This document shows positions 7,814 through 16,231 of a stretch of 64,000 nucleotides of DNA, piece after piece. The translations under genes and the position numbers were made by a program. Position 1 is the stretch's first letter. The number at the start of each line of letters is the position of its first letter. Origin of the DNA: Finegoldia magna ATCC 53516 (GTDB lineage Bacteria; Bacillota; Clostridia; Tissierellales; Peptoniphilaceae); the NCBI RefSeq assembly GCF_000159695.1, contig NZ_CM000955.1:569473-633472 (forward strand), written 5' to 3'. The notes under the pieces are model-generated. The model saw only the letters and a program-made list of their open reading frames with translations, ran no database searches and was not told the origin of the DNA.

Positions 7814-8581
7814 TTACCATCCAAAAATATCATCGGCATTATTGCAAATGATTTGTGCAGCTTCTTTTTCCGACATTTTTTTCAACAAACTAACTTCTTG
7901 TAACACCAAATTCACATATTTTGGTTCGTTTCTTTTCCCGCGATATGGATGAGGCGTCAAATAAGGAGAATCTGTTTCTACTAAAATTTTATCGATTGGT
8001 AGTTTTTCACAAGTTTCCTTGACATTTCTTGCATTCTTAAATGTCACAACTCCACTAAATGAAATATAATATCCCAAATCAATAAATTTCATTGCCATTT
8101 CATAGCTTCCAGAATAAGAGTGCATTATTCCTCTTACATTAGGAATTTTTTTCAAGATATCGTATGTGTCTTGGATCGCATCTCTTGTGTGAATTATAAC
8201 AGGCAAATTTTTTCTCTCAGCGATTTGCATTTGTTTTTCAAATAGATATTTTTGCTTGTCCTTGTCGTGTTCATAATGATAGTCCAGTCCGATTTCTCCG
8301 ATTGCTTTGCATTTTGGATTATCAGCTAACTCTTCTATCCTAGAAATATCCTCATCTGTGAATCTACTATCTTCTTCTGGATGAATTCCCACAGCATTGT
8401 ATAAGAAATCATACTTTTCAGATAATTCAATTGCTTTAATGGAGTTTTCAACATTGTCACTTGGAAGCATAGCTTTTACAACAGAATTGGATTTAAGATT
8501 TTCGATAATTTTATCCCTATCAAAATCAAATTTCTCATCTGTCAAGTGACAATGTGTATCGTATATTACATATTCTCCCAT
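7814..8581 (-). CDS. tatD: TatD family metal-dependent hydrolase
   Basis: A 255-residue TIM-barrel hydrolase with the TatD metal-binding signature: YDTHCHL near the N-terminus, AIGEIGLDYHY, IIHTRDA, and LVETDSPYLTP near the C-terminus. The family has magnesium-dependent 3'-5' exonuclease activity in vitro; the physiological role in Firmicutes is uncertain. The ATG overlaps the metG stop by one base (TAATG), so it is coupled to metG. Confidence 0.95.
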   Translation of the reverse strand: MGEYVIYDTHCHLTDEKFDFDRDKIIENLKSNSVVKAMLPSDNVENSIKAIELSEKYDFLYNAVGIHPEEDSRFTDEDISRIEELADNPKCKAIGEIGLDYHYEHDKDKQKYLFEKQMQIAERKNLPVIIHTRDAIQDTYDILKKIPNVRGIMHSYSGSYEMAMKFIDLGYYISFSGVVTFKNARNVKETCEKLPIDKILVETDSPYLTPHPYRGKRNEPKYVNLVLQEVSLLKKMSEKEAAQIICNNADDIFGW

Positions 8582-10578
8582 TAAGATACAGTCGCTCCAT
8601 CTTCAAATTCTGAGTCAAGTAGACTTGCCATAGTCAAGTTATCGCCCTTACTTGCTGCAAGAAGCATACCTTGAGATTCTACTCCTCTCAATTTAACAGG
8701 CTTCAAATTATACACAACAATAACCTTCTTACCTATCAAATCATCTGGTTCGTACCAGTTTTTGATACCAGAAACTATTTGTCTTGTTTCTTCTCCGATT
8801 TTAACCTTGAAAACCAACAGTTTATCGGCATCCGGATGTTGAGTTGCTTCTACAATTTGTCCGACTCTCAAATCAAGCTTGTAAAAATCATCTATAGTTA
8901 TTTCTTCTTTTTTCTTAGCTTTTTTTGATTTTTTCTTAGATTCTTTAGGAGCTTCTTCTTTGTTATCTCTTAATTCAGAAACTTTTTTACCAGTTCTTTC
9001 TTCGATTAATTTGTCATTAACTTCGTTCAATCGTTCAGTTTCTTTCTTTATGTCTAATCTATTGAACAAGTTTTCCCCTCTTTGAACCTTAGTTCCAGCG
9101 ATAGTTTTACCGAACACTTTTCCATCTTCCCATTTGATTTCAGAAAGACCAATTTGTTCTTTGATTTTGTTGCTAGTTTCTGTTATAAATGGAGAAGTTA
9201 ATATACAAATAACTCTTATTGCATCCATCAAATTATACAAAACAGTTTTCAATCTTTCTGGATCTTCTTTAATCAAAATCCAAGGAGTAGTTTCATCAAT
9301 ATATTTATTAGCCCTTCTAACAACTTTCCAAATTTCTTCTAGTGCATTTGAAAAATCAAGTTCTTCTAATAACTCTTCAACTTTTCCTTGGCATCCTTCG
9401 ACTACAGATATTAAACTCTTGTCAATATCGTTGTTGTCATTTGGTTGTGGAATAACACCATCAAAATATTTTTCAACCATTGATACTGATCTACTTACAA
9501 GATTTCCCAAATCATTTACCAAATCTGAATTAAATCTGTTCATAAATCTTTCTGTCGTAAAGTTACCATCATTACCAAATGTAAAATCTCTTAAAATGTA
9601 GTATTTCAAAGCATCTACACCGTACAAATCAATGATTGGTTCTGGATAATATACATTTCCCTTTGATTTACTCATCTTATCTTCATTGAACAAAATCCAT
9701 CCATGAGCGAAAACTCTCTTTGGTAATGGCAAATCCAACGCCATCAATAATGCAGGCCAAATAATCGTGTGGAATCTTACAATTTCTTTTCCAACCAAGT
9801 GAATATCACATGGCCAGAATTTTTTGAATAATTCTTCATCTTGTCCATATCCAATTCCTGTCAAGTAACAGCTAAGCGCATCAATCCACACATAAATTAT
9901 ATGCTTATCATCAAAAGGAACCTTAACTCCCCAGTCAAAACTTGTACGAGATACTGATAAATCTTCCAATTCACCACTTAAAAAGTTGTTAACCATTTCG
10001 TTCTTACGAGATTCTGGCTTTAAGAAATCCGGATTATCCTTGTACAATTGTAAAATTCTGTCTTTATATTTTGATAATCTGAAAAAGTACGATTCTTCTT
10101 CGTGATAGTGAACATCACGTCCACAATCTGGACATTTTCCATCCTTTAGTTGTGATTCTGTCCAGAAAGCTTCACAATCGACACAATAATGTCCCTTATA
10201 AGTAGATTTGTATATATCTCCCTTATCGTATAATTTTTGGAAAATTTCTTGAACATTTTTTTCGTGAGCCTTGTCTGTACTTCTTACAAAACTATCTATA
10301 TCTATGTCAAGTTTCTTCCACAAATCCTTAGCACTTTGTACAATTGGGTCGATATAATTTAATGGATTATCACCCATGTTCTTTTCTTTTGCTTTTTCAT
10401 ATAACTTTTGACCGTGTTCATCTGTACCTGTAGTCAAAAATACATCATAGCCTTGGATTTTTTTGAACTTTTTCAAAGTATCCGCAATAATTGTCGTATA
10501 AGTATGACCTAAATGTAAGTTACTACTTGGATAATAAATCGGAGTAGTGATGTAATATGATTTCTTTTCTTCTGACAT
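8581..10578 (-). CDS. metG: Methionyl-tRNA synthetase
   Basis: Charges tRNA-Met. The 665-residue protein has the class I HIGH-type motif HLGH (residues 22-25), a zinc finger CVDC...CPDC (about 130-150), KMSKS (about 298-302), an anticodon-binding helical domain, a lysine-rich linker, and a C-terminal tRNA-binding OB domain (from about 556: LDLRVGQIVEA). SD AGGAGGG precedes the ATG. Expression is predicted to be controlled by a T-box leader with a Met (ATG) specifier. It heads the operon with tatD, rnmV and ksgA. Confidence 0.98.
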   Translation of the reverse strand: MSEEKKSYYITTPIYYPSSNLHLGHTYTTIIADTLKKFKKIQGYDVFLTTGTDEHGQKLYEKAKEKNMGDNPLNYIDPIVQSAKDLWKKLDIDIDSFVRSTDKAHEKNVQEIFQKLYDKGDIYKSTYKGHYCVDCEAFWTESQLKDGKCPDCGRDVHYHEEESYFFRLSKYKDRILQLYKDNPDFLKPESRKNEMVNNFLSGELEDLSVSRTSFDWGVKVPFDDKHIIYVWIDALSCYLTGIGYGQDEELFKKFWPCDIHLVGKEIVRFHTIIWPALLMALDLPLPKRVFAHGWILFNEDKMSKSKGNVYYPEPIIDLYGVDALKYYILRDFTFGNDGNFTTERFMNRFNSDLVNDLGNLVSRSVSMVEKYFDGVIPQPNDNNDIDKSLISVVEGCQGKVEELLEELDFSNALEEIWKVVRRANKYIDETTPWILIKEDPERLKTVLYNLMDAIRVICILTSPFITETSNKIKEQIGLSEIKWEDGKVFGKTIAGTKVQRGENLFNRLDIKKETERLNEVNDKLIEERTGKKVSELRDNKEEAPKESKKKSKKAKKKEEITIDDFYKLDLRVGQIVEATQHPDADKLLVFKVKIGEETRQIVSGIKNWYEPDDLIGKKVIVVYNLKPVKLRGVESQGMLLAASKGDNLTMASLLDSEFEDGATVS

Positions 10579-10610
10579 AATTTCCCTCCTAAATAAATAA
10601 ACTACAATAA

Positions 10611-10886
10611 AATAAAAAATCCCTTATATGACATACATCATATAAGGGCGAAAATCCGCGTTACCACCTTAATTTTAGAATATAAAATATTCTCTCATTG
10701 TTTGGCACATTAATGCCTAGCATTTGATAACGGATGCTCCCGAAAAAATTTAAAAGCATAAGCTATTCAACTTTTCAAACTCAAAGACCATATTCTGCAA
10801 TAATTTAATATCTTATTCCACCAAACTAAGACTCTCTTTAAAAAAATTATTACATACTCATCTCATCATAGTCATTTTATCAATAT
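10611..10886 (-). promoter_or_regulatory. T-box riboswitch (methionine) controlling metG
   Basis: The 5' leader of metG carries the conserved T-box AAGGTGGTAACGCGG (about 10670-10656), which pairs with the uncharged tRNA acceptor end, followed by a terminator (10648-10621, stem CCCTTATATGA/TCATATAAGGG, then T-run). In the stem I region the sequence GAATATGGTC offers ATG (10791-10789) as the specifier codon, matching tRNA-Met. Low charged tRNA-Met would favour the antiterminator and allow metG-tatD-rnmV-ksgA transcription. Confidence 0.92.
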
Positions 10887-10892
10887 ATTTAA

Positions 10893-10920
10893 ATAATATC
10901 ATAATCAAATGATTTGTCAA
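10893..10920 (-). promoter_or_regulatory. Promoter of the metG T-box transcript
   Basis: On the minus strand, TTGACA (10920-10915) is followed after 16 nt by TATTAT (10898-10893), placing the transcript start near 10886. Confidence 0.8.
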
Positions 10921-10925
10921 GCAAT

Positions 10926-10957
10926 TAAAAAAGAGAGGCTATTGTGCATAACCTCTC
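10926..10957 (-). terminator. Terminator of rplJL
   Basis: A stem GAGAGG/CCTCTC flanked by an extended T-run on the minus strand, 15 nt past the rplL stop. Confidence 0.85.
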
Positions 10958-10971
10958 CATAAATTTATCGA

Positions 10972-11343
10972 CTATTTTAATTCGATAGTAGCTCCAACTT
11001 CTTCAAGTTTAGCTTTTAATTCTTCAGCTTCTTCTTTAGAAGCGCCTTCTTTGATTGCTTTAGGAGCTTCGTCTACGATAGCTTTAGCATCTTTTAATCC
11101 TAAACCAGTTAAGTCTTTAACTGCTTTGATAACTTTCATTTTAGCGTCACCAGCTGATGCTAAGATTACATCAAATTCTGATTTTTCTTCTGCTGCTGCT
11201 CCACCTGCTGCTGGTGCTGCACCTGCTACAGCTACAGGAGCTGCTGCTGATACTCCAAATTTTTCTTCTGCTTTTTCTACTAATTCATTTAATTCAAGAA
11301 CAGTTAAGCCTTCAACTGCTTCTAAGATTTCATCTATTGACAT
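10972..11343 (-). CDS. rplL: 50S ribosomal protein L7/L12
   Basis: The stalk protein that recruits translation GTPases to the ribosome. The 123 residues have the dimerising helical N-domain, an alanine/glycine-rich hinge (about residues 34-50), and the C-domain with [10 protein letters not shown] and [15 protein letters not shown]. It follows rplJ with a 29-nt gap and is preceded by AGGT. It is the last gene before a strong terminator. Confidence 0.98.
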   Translation of the reverse strand: MSIDEILEAVEGLTVLELNELVEKAEEKFGVSAAAPVAVAGAAPAAGGAAAEEKSEFDVILASAGDAKMKVIKAVKDLTGLGLKDAKAIVDEAPKAIKEGASKEEAEELKAKLEEVGATIELK

Positions 11344-11372
11344 TTTTTACCTCCAAATTTTATTTTAATTAA

Positions 11373-11915
11373 TTATTCTTCTACTGTTTCAGTAGTTTCG
11401 TTTGATTCAGCTTCTTCTGAACCTTCAGCTTTTGATTTAGCAATAGCATCTGCTAAATATACAAATTTTGATACTGGAGCTTTGAAGCTTCCAAGCATTT
11501 TTGTAAGAAGAACTTCTCTTGAAGGGATAGATGCGATTTTCTTTACACCTTCAACATCTAAGAATTTGTCTCCTAAATAACCTGCTTTAATTTCTAAGTT
11601 TTCGTGATCTGCTGCGAATTCTTTAGCTATTCTAGCTGCAGCGATTGGATCATCCATACTGAATGCAACCGCGTTAGGACCAGATAAGTAATCTAAGAAT
11701 CCATCAAATCCCAATTCTTTAAAAGCAAAATTCATCATTGTGTTTTTGTATACTTTGAATAATACATTTTCATTTCTGAATTTTTCTCTTAATTCTGTTG
11801 CTTCGCTAACATCTAATCCTCTATAATCAACGATAACCATTGATTTAGCATCATTAATGTGTCCTTTAATTTCATCAACAACAGCTTTCTTTTGATTTAA
11901 AACGTGTTCTTTCAT
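11373..11915 (-). CDS. rplJ: 50S ribosomal protein L10
   Basis: Anchors the L7/L12 dimers to the 50S subunit. The 180-residue protein shows VIVDYRGLDVSEATELR and the KVYKNTMMNFAF and SGPNAVAFS segments. The C-terminus carries an unusually acidic tail rich in Glu/Thr. SD GGAGGTG lies before the ATG. It is transcribed from its own promoter with an L10 leader, and autoregulation by the L10-L12 complex is expected. Confidence 0.98.
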   Translation of the reverse strand: MKEHVLNQKKAVVDEIKGHINDAKSMVIVDYRGLDVSEATELREKFRNENVLFKVYKNTMMNFAFKELGFDGFLDYLSGPNAVAFSMDDPIAAARIAKEFAADHENLEIKAGYLGDKFLDVEGVKKIASIPSREVLLTKMLGSFKAPVSKFVYLADAIAKSKAEGSEEAESNETTETVEE

Positions 11916-11924
11916 TATTTCACC

Positions 11925-12060
11925 TCCATGAAAAAGGCTACACTAAAAAAGTCTTTCCATCCAAAGACAGAAAGACTGATAAACTCATATCTTATGCTCC
12001 TCTGTAGGATGATTAAACTTTAATAGTCCCTACTGTCTTCGGTAGCCCAAATTAATTACT
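11925..12060 (-). promoter_or_regulatory. Ribosomal protein L10 leader with attenuator
   Basis: The 5' UTR of rplJ contains a conserved-looking core (ACAGTAGGGAC...AATCATCCTACAGAGG) and then a terminator hairpin AGTCTTTC/GAAAGACT with six T (11976-11945). This matches the L10-leader class, in which L10(L12)4 binding promotes termination. I recognise the layout but have not aligned it to a covariance model. Confidence 0.8.
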
Positions 12061-12065
12061 TGATT

Positions 12066-12093
12066 ATTATATCATATTCAATGAATATGTCAA
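12066..12093 (-). promoter_or_regulatory. Promoter of rplJL
   Basis: On the minus strand, TTGACA (12093-12088) is followed after 16 nt by TATAAT (12071-12066): a consensus promoter lying inside the 3' end region of the upstream permease transcript. Confidence 0.85.
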
Positions 12094-12103
12094 CACTTTT
12101 TTA

Positions 12104-13249
12104 TTATTTTTCTTCAATAATACAGATGTTTTTATCTTTCAATTTCTTTTCCTTATATCTGTACAATAATTCATAGATTGTTGCAAAAATTGGAACGAAA
12201 ATAAGCATACCAACAATACCGCTTAATGCCGCCCCTATGGTAACTGCTACAAGTACCCAAATAGATGGAAGCCCTACTGAAGACCCTACAATTCTAGGAT
12301 AAGTTACATTGCCATCAAATTGTTGAAGCACAATTATGAAAATCACAAACATAATTGCTTTTGAAAAAGATTCGATTAAAATGATCAATGCTCCTAGAGC
12401 AGCTCCTAGTATAGCTCCAACCAATGGAATCAATGCTCCAAAACCAATTAACACACTAACAGTTGCAGCATTTGGCATCTTCAACAAATACATTCCTATA
12501 AAGCACATAAACCCAAGCATAAATGCTTCGATAAATTGCCCTTTAAAGAACGAATAAAATTTTTCATAAGCAACTTTAAAGAACACAATAATTCTTTTTG
12601 CAGTTTTTCCACTGAAGAAAACATAAGTCAATTCTGTAAATTGTCTTCTCAAAGTTTCTTTTGAAAATAATAAATAAATAGCAAATGTGAACGACACTAC
12701 AAAGCTAAGTACAACAGAAAACACTGTGCTAATTCCAAAAAACACATTGTTCAATATATCCAATCCATTTTTTGTTAAATAAGGTTTCAATTTTACAACC
12801 AAATCATGAGTGCTTGTGATAGCGTATGTGTCATAAATTTTATCCAATTGTTTTGCTATTTCAGGATATTTTCTTAGCTTTTCAACTAATACTGGAATCC
12901 CACGAATAAGCGACTTAATAGCTTCAAAAAAATTAGGAATTATAAGTATCACTACAAATGCTATTATCGCACTAACAATTACTAAACTTATTAACAGAGA
13001 TATCGCCCTTTTTAGACCTGGTTTAGAAGTCCATTTTTTAAAAAGTTTATTCTCAATAAAATTCATAGGCATATTTAGGACAAACGCTAATGCAGCGCCA
13101 ATAATAAATGGAGAAATAATCGCCATAAAAGTGCTCAATGCATTACCTATTGATTTCCCATTGAACAAAAGATATGCCAAAATGACAGGAACGATTAATA
13201 TTATTATTCCTATTTGAATTTTCTTTTTATCTTCTTTTAATAATTTCAT
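12104..13249 (-). CDS. AI-2E family transporter (YtvI/PerM-like permease)
   Basis: A 381-residue polytopic inner-membrane protein with about eight spans. It has an N-terminal hairpin, an amphipathic extracytoplasmic stretch (about residues 110-165), and the family's C-terminal re-entrant block with GFGALIPLVGAILGAALGA and PRIVGSSVGLPSIWVL. Members export varied small molecules or work as Na+/H+ antiporters, so the substrate cannot be named. GAGGG precedes the ATG. It sits between rplA and the rplJ leader, after the rplA terminator and without a clear promoter of its own, and would rely on readthrough. Confidence 0.88.
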   Translation of the reverse strand: MKLLKEDKKKIQIGIIILIVPVILAYLLFNGKSIGNALSTFMAIISPFIIGAALAFVLNMPMNFIENKLFKKWTSKPGLKRAISLLISLVIVSAIIAFVVILIIPNFFEAIKSLIRGIPVLVEKLRKYPEIAKQLDKIYDTYAITSTHDLVVKLKPYLTKNGLDILNNVFFGISTVFSVVLSFVVSFTFAIYLLFSKETLRRQFTELTYVFFSGKTAKRIIVFFKVAYEKFYSFFKGQFIEAFMLGFMCFIGMYLLKMPNAATVSVLIGFGALIPLVGAILGAALGALIILIESFSKAIMFVIFIIVLQQFDGNVTYPRIVGSSVGLPSIWVLVAVTIGAALSGIVGMLIFVPIFATIYELLYRYKEKKLKDKNICIIEEK

Positions 13250-13269
13250 TTTTCCCTCTGTATTTAAGA

Positions 13270-13292
13270 AAAGCCACCTTAACGGTGGCTAA
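13270..13292 (-). terminator. Terminator after rplA
   Basis: A stem AGCCACC/GGTGGCT followed on the minus strand by TTTTCTT. It lies between rplA and the permease gene and may be leaky. Confidence 0.75.
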
Positions 13293-13308
13293 TAAATTCT
13301 TATTTATA

Positions 13309-14010
13309 TTATTCTTTCGCAAATTGTAATGGATTAACCTTGATTCCAGGGCCCATTGTTGAAGCAATTGTTAAAGATCTAATATATTTACCTTTTGATG
13401 AAGCTGGTTTTGCTTTCAATATTGCTTGCATTAATGCATTGATGTTTTCAGCAATTTTTTCTTCTCCAAAAGAAACTTTACCAACTGGAACGTGAATGAT
13501 ATTACTCTTATCAGTTCTATATTCAACTTTACCAGCTTTGATTTCTTTGATTGCACTTGTAACATCCATAGTTACTGTACCAGCTTTAGGGTTTGGCATT
13601 AAACCTTGAGGTCCTAAGATTCTACCAATTCTACCTACAACACCCATCATATCTGGAGTAGCTACTGCAACATCAAATCCTAACCAACCTTCTTTTTGGA
13701 TTTTTTCTGCTAAATCTTCTGCTCCTACGAAATCTGCTCCTGCAGCTTTTGCTTCTTCAGCTTTTTCACCTTTTGCAAATACAGCAACCTTTTGGTCTTT
13801 ACCTGTACCATGAGGAAGTACGATAGTACCACGAACTTGTTGGTCAGCGTGTCTACTATCTACACCTAATTTTGCGTGTAATTCTACTGATTCGTCAAAT
13901 TTAGCTTTAGCTGTTTCTACAACTAATTTGCTTGCTTCGTCTAATTTATATTCAACTGTTCTATCAATTAATTTTGCACTTTCTTGATATCTTTTACCTT
14001 TTTTTGCCAT
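13309..14010 (-). CDS. rplA: 50S ribosomal protein L1
   Basis: Binds 23S rRNA at the E-site stalk and typically represses its own operon. The 233-residue protein carries the L1 signatures [35 protein letters not shown] and the closing TMGPGIKVN. Length is normal. A GGAGGATT SD precedes the ATG. It follows rplK, and a putative L1-binding RNA motif lies in the 38-nt spacer. Confidence 0.98.
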   Translation of the reverse strand: MAKKGKRYQESAKLIDRTVEYKLDEASKLVVETAKAKFDESVELHAKLGVDSRHADQQVRGTIVLPHGTGKDQKVAVFAKGEKAEEAKAAGADFVGAEDLAEKIQKEGWLGFDVAVATPDMMGVVGRIGRILGPQGLMPNPKAGTVTMDVTSAIKEIKAGKVEYRTDKSNIIHVPVGKVSFGEEKIAENINALMQAILKAKPASSKGKYIRSLTIASTMGPGIKVNPLQFAKE

Positions 14011-14021
14011 ATAATCCTCCT

Positions 14022-14050
14022 TGTGGTTCTAACGAACTAAATCTCCCACT
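14022..14050 (-). promoter_or_regulatory. Putative L1-binding motif between rplK and rplA
   Basis: On the minus strand the sequence reads AGTGGGAG...AGAACCACA directly before the rplA SD, overlapping the rplK stop. The outer GTGG/CCAC pair closes an internal loop resembling the Firmicute L1 mRNA target. A near copy lies upstream of rplK (14495-14523). Assignment is by resemblance only. Confidence 0.5.
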
Positions 14051-14474
14051 ATTCTTCTACTGTAACTCCCATACTTCTTGCTGTACCTTTAATCATACTC
14101 ATAGCAGATTCTAAGTTTGCTGCGTTTAAGTCAGGCATTTTAATTTCAGCAATTTTCTTAACTTGTTCTTTAGTTAATTGTCCAACTTTAGTTTTATTAG
14201 GTTCTCCTGAAGCAGAATTTAATCCTAATTCTTTTTTAATAAGAACTGGTGCTGGTGGAGTCTTTGTTATAAATGTGAATGATCTGTCTTGGTATACAGT
14301 CATAACAACTGGAATAATCATTCCCATTTGGTCTTGAGTTTTTGCGTTAAACTCTTTTGTAAATTGCATTATATTAACACCGTGAGGTCCAAGTGCTGTA
14401 CCTACTGGTGGTGCAGGTGTTGCTTTACCTGCAGGAATTTGTAACTTTACTATTGCTTGTACTTTTTTAGCCAT
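14049..14474 (-). CDS. rplK: 50S ribosomal protein L11
   Basis: Binds the GTPase-associated centre of 23S rRNA and is needed for the stringent response with RelA-type enzymes. The 141 residues show [31 protein letters not shown], and C-terminal [23 protein letters not shown] precedes the ATG. It lies 88 nt downstream of nusG and just before rplA. Confidence 0.98.
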
Positions 14475-14494
14475 ATTAGTTCCTCCTTAAACTA

Positions 14495-14523
14495 TTGTGG
14501 TTATCGGGGCTAACCTCCCACAT
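14495..14523 (-). promoter_or_regulatory. Putative L1-binding motif upstream of rplK
   Basis: On the minus strand GTGGGAGG...ATAACCAC (with GCCCCG between) repeats the pattern seen between rplK and rplA. It lies in the nusG-rplK spacer, where translational autoregulation by L1 is known to act in other bacteria. Confidence 0.5.
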
Positions 14524-14562
14524 CGATCTATATGAAATTAATTAAATAACTTATATTCAAAT

Positions 14563-15144
14563 TTATATTTTTTCGATATCATCAAAGCTAATTTCAACAG
14601 ATGTGTCTCTGCCGAACAAGGAAATTAAAACTTTACAGATAGCTTTTTCAGTATTTATTTCTTCAATAATACCTACTTGATCGCTAAACGCTCCAGAAAC
14701 AATATTCACATTGTCTCCAATATTAACATCAATTTCTTTTTTAGAATAAGATTGATTTTTAAGAGCGAATTTTTGAATTTCCTTTTCACTAACTGCTACA
14801 GGTTTTGATTCTGGTCCTACAAATCCTGTAACACCTCTGGTATTTCTAACCAAATACCATGAGACATCGGTAATTGTCATCTTAACGAAAACATAACCGG
14901 GGAAGATCTTTCTTTCTTTTAACTTTTTAGCTCCACCGACCTCTGAAACATATTCTTCAGTAGGTACTACTACTTCAAATATATCGTCGATATAACCACG
15001 ATTTTCTACCATTTTTTCAATATTAACTTTTACTTTACCTTCGTGTCCAGAGTAAGTATGCACTACATACCATTTGCCCTCTTTGGCACGTTCTTTAAAA
15101 TCTTCAGTTGCATTTTCAATAAATGTGTTATTTTTTTCGGTCAT
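14563..15144 (-). CDS. nusG: Transcription termination/antitermination factor NusG
   Basis: An RNA polymerase-associated factor that modulates pausing, elongation and transcription-translation coupling. It has the NGN domain (KWYVVHTYSGHEGKV from about residue 23; FPGYVFVKM; VRNTRGVTGFVG) and a C-terminal KOW domain (IGDNVNIVSGAFSDQVG). The start gives an N-terminal extension of about 20 mostly charged residues relative to short NusG proteins, and no internal Met offers an alternative. It is third in the rpmG-secE-nusG operon. Confidence 0.97.
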   Translation of the reverse strand: MTEKNNTFIENATEDFKERAKEGKWYVVHTYSGHEGKVKVNIEKMVENRGYIDDIFEVVVPTEEYVSEVGGAKKLKERKIFPGYVFVKMTITDVSWYLVRNTRGVTGFVGPESKPVAVSEKEIQKFALKNQSYSKKEIDVNIGDNVNIVSGAFSDQVGIIEEINTEKAICKVLISLFGRDTSVEISFDDIEKI

Positions 15145-15162
15145 TGTGGATACTGTTCCTTT

Positions 15163-15381
15163 CTAAATAAATAGTCCAATTAAACGTTGGAACACAGTAT
15201 CTAATCCGTATACGATTAATGCAACTATAAAGGAAATTATAACTACTACTATTGAGTATTCTAAAGTTTCCTTTGGTGTCGGCCAGACAATTTTATTCCA
15301 TTCAGTCTTCACGCCTTTTAAAAATCCTTGATTTTTTGGGGCTGATTTTTGATTAGAATTTTGCGCATTTTTCGCTGCCAT
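15163..15381 (-). CDS. secE: Preprotein translocase subunit SecE
   Basis: A 72-residue single-span SecE. It has a basic N-tail, the amphipathic WNKIVWPTPKETLEYS motif, and one transmembrane helix (VVVIISFIVALIVYGLD). It clamps SecY in the cytoplasmic membrane. Its GGAGGAG SD overlaps the rpmG stop codon, so the two genes are coupled. nusG follows 18 nt later. Confidence 0.96.
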   Translation of the reverse strand: MAAKNAQNSNQKSAPKNQGFLKGVKTEWNKIVWPTPKETLEYSIVVVIISFIVALIVYGLDTVFQRLIGLFI

Positions 15382-15390
15382 AAGCTCCTC

Positions 15391-15540
15391 CTATCTTGTT
15401 TCCTTGTGTAGAGTGTGCTTTTTACAGAATTTACAATACTTGTTTGTTTCCACTCTATCAGGGTGAAGTTTTTTATTCTTTTTAGTAGTGTAATTTCTGC
15501 TCTTGCATTCAGTACATTCTAAAATTACTTTATCTCTCAT
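15391..15540 (-). CDS. rpmG: 50S ribosomal protein L33
   Basis: A 49-residue gene read directly from the minus strand: it begins [19 protein letters not shown] and ends [16 protein letters not shown]. Two CxxC pairs (ECTEC and YCKFC) form the zinc ribbon of the zinc-binding L33 type. SD GAGGAGG lies before the ATG. It is the first gene of rpmG-secE-nusG, with a good promoter upstream. Confidence 0.96.
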   Translation of the reverse strand: MRDKVILECTECKSRNYTTKKNKKLHPDRVETNKYCKFCKKHTLHKETR

Positions 15541-15581
15541 ATTAGACCTCCTCTATTAGTATGGACAAAATCCACCGTACT

Positions 15582-15610
15582 ACTTTATCATAAACGCGTT
15601 GAAAAGTCAA
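15582..15610 (-). promoter_or_regulatory. Promoter of rpmG-secE-nusG
   Basis: On the minus strand, TTGACT (15610-15605) is followed after 17 nt by TAAAGT (15587-15582). The -35 lies just past the efp stop codon region. Confidence 0.7.
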
Positions 15611-15616
15611 TAAACA

Positions 15617-16174
15617 CTAAACTCTTGACAAATATTCTCCAGTTCTTGTATCTATTTTGATTTTATCTCCTTCATTTACAAATAAAGGTACGTTAACTGT
15701 AGCGCCTGTTTCTACAGTAGCTGGTTTTGTAGCTCCTGTTGCAGTGTTACCTTTAATACCAGGTTCTGTTTGAGTGATTTCTAACTCAACAAAGTTTGGT
15801 GGAGAAACTTGGAATGCTTTACCTTTGAAAAATTTGATTGTTGCCATATCATTTTCCTTTATGTAAAGAATAGCTTCTTCAACACTATCTTTATCAATTG
15901 GTAATTGTTCATAAGATTCTGGGTCCATGAAATAATATAAAGTACCGTCGTTGTATAAGTATTGCATTTCTCTTGTTTCAATTCTAGCTTCTTCATATTT
16001 TTCGTTAGGATTGAAAGTCATGTCTCTGTTTGAACCAGTCATAACTGATCTGATTTTTGTTCTTACAAAAGCTGCACCTTTTCCTGGTTTAACGTGTTGG
16101 AAATCTATAATTTGCCATACATCTCCATCCATTTCAAAAGTTGTGCCTTTTCTAAAATCTCCTGCTTGTATCAT
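15617..16174 (-). CDS. efp: Translation elongation factor P
   Basis: EF-P stimulates peptide-bond formation on proline stretches. The 185-residue, three-domain protein begins [14 protein letters not shown]; the loop [12 protein letters not shown] holds the lysine at the position modified in many bacteria, and C-terminal [20 protein letters not shown] is diagnostic. No modification enzyme is visible in the window. SD AGGAGG precedes the ATG. Confidence 0.98.
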   Translation of the reverse strand: MIQAGDFRKGTTFEMDGDVWQIIDFQHVKPGKGAAFVRTKIRSVMTGSNRDMTFNPNEKYEEARIETREMQYLYNDGTLYYFMDPESYEQLPIDKDSVEEAILYIKENDMATIKFFKGKAFQVSPPNFVELEITQTEPGIKGNTATGATKPATVETGATVNVPLFVNEGDKIKIDTRTGEYLSRV

Positions 16175-16202
16175 ATATACCTCCTACAATTATCTATCAT
16201 AT

Positions 16203-16231
16203 ATTATACATTACTAATTAATTATGAACAA
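16203..16231 (-). promoter_or_regulatory. Promoter of efp
   Basis: On the minus strand, TTGTTC (16231-16226) is followed after 17 nt by TATAAT (16208-16203), directly after the mogA stop. Confidence 0.65.

Noticed and set aside
9134..9601. 155-codon open frame antisense to metG
   Set aside because: It is a shadow of the metG reading frame; no SD, Ser/Leu-rich composition caused by the complement of Lys/Glu/Asp codons.
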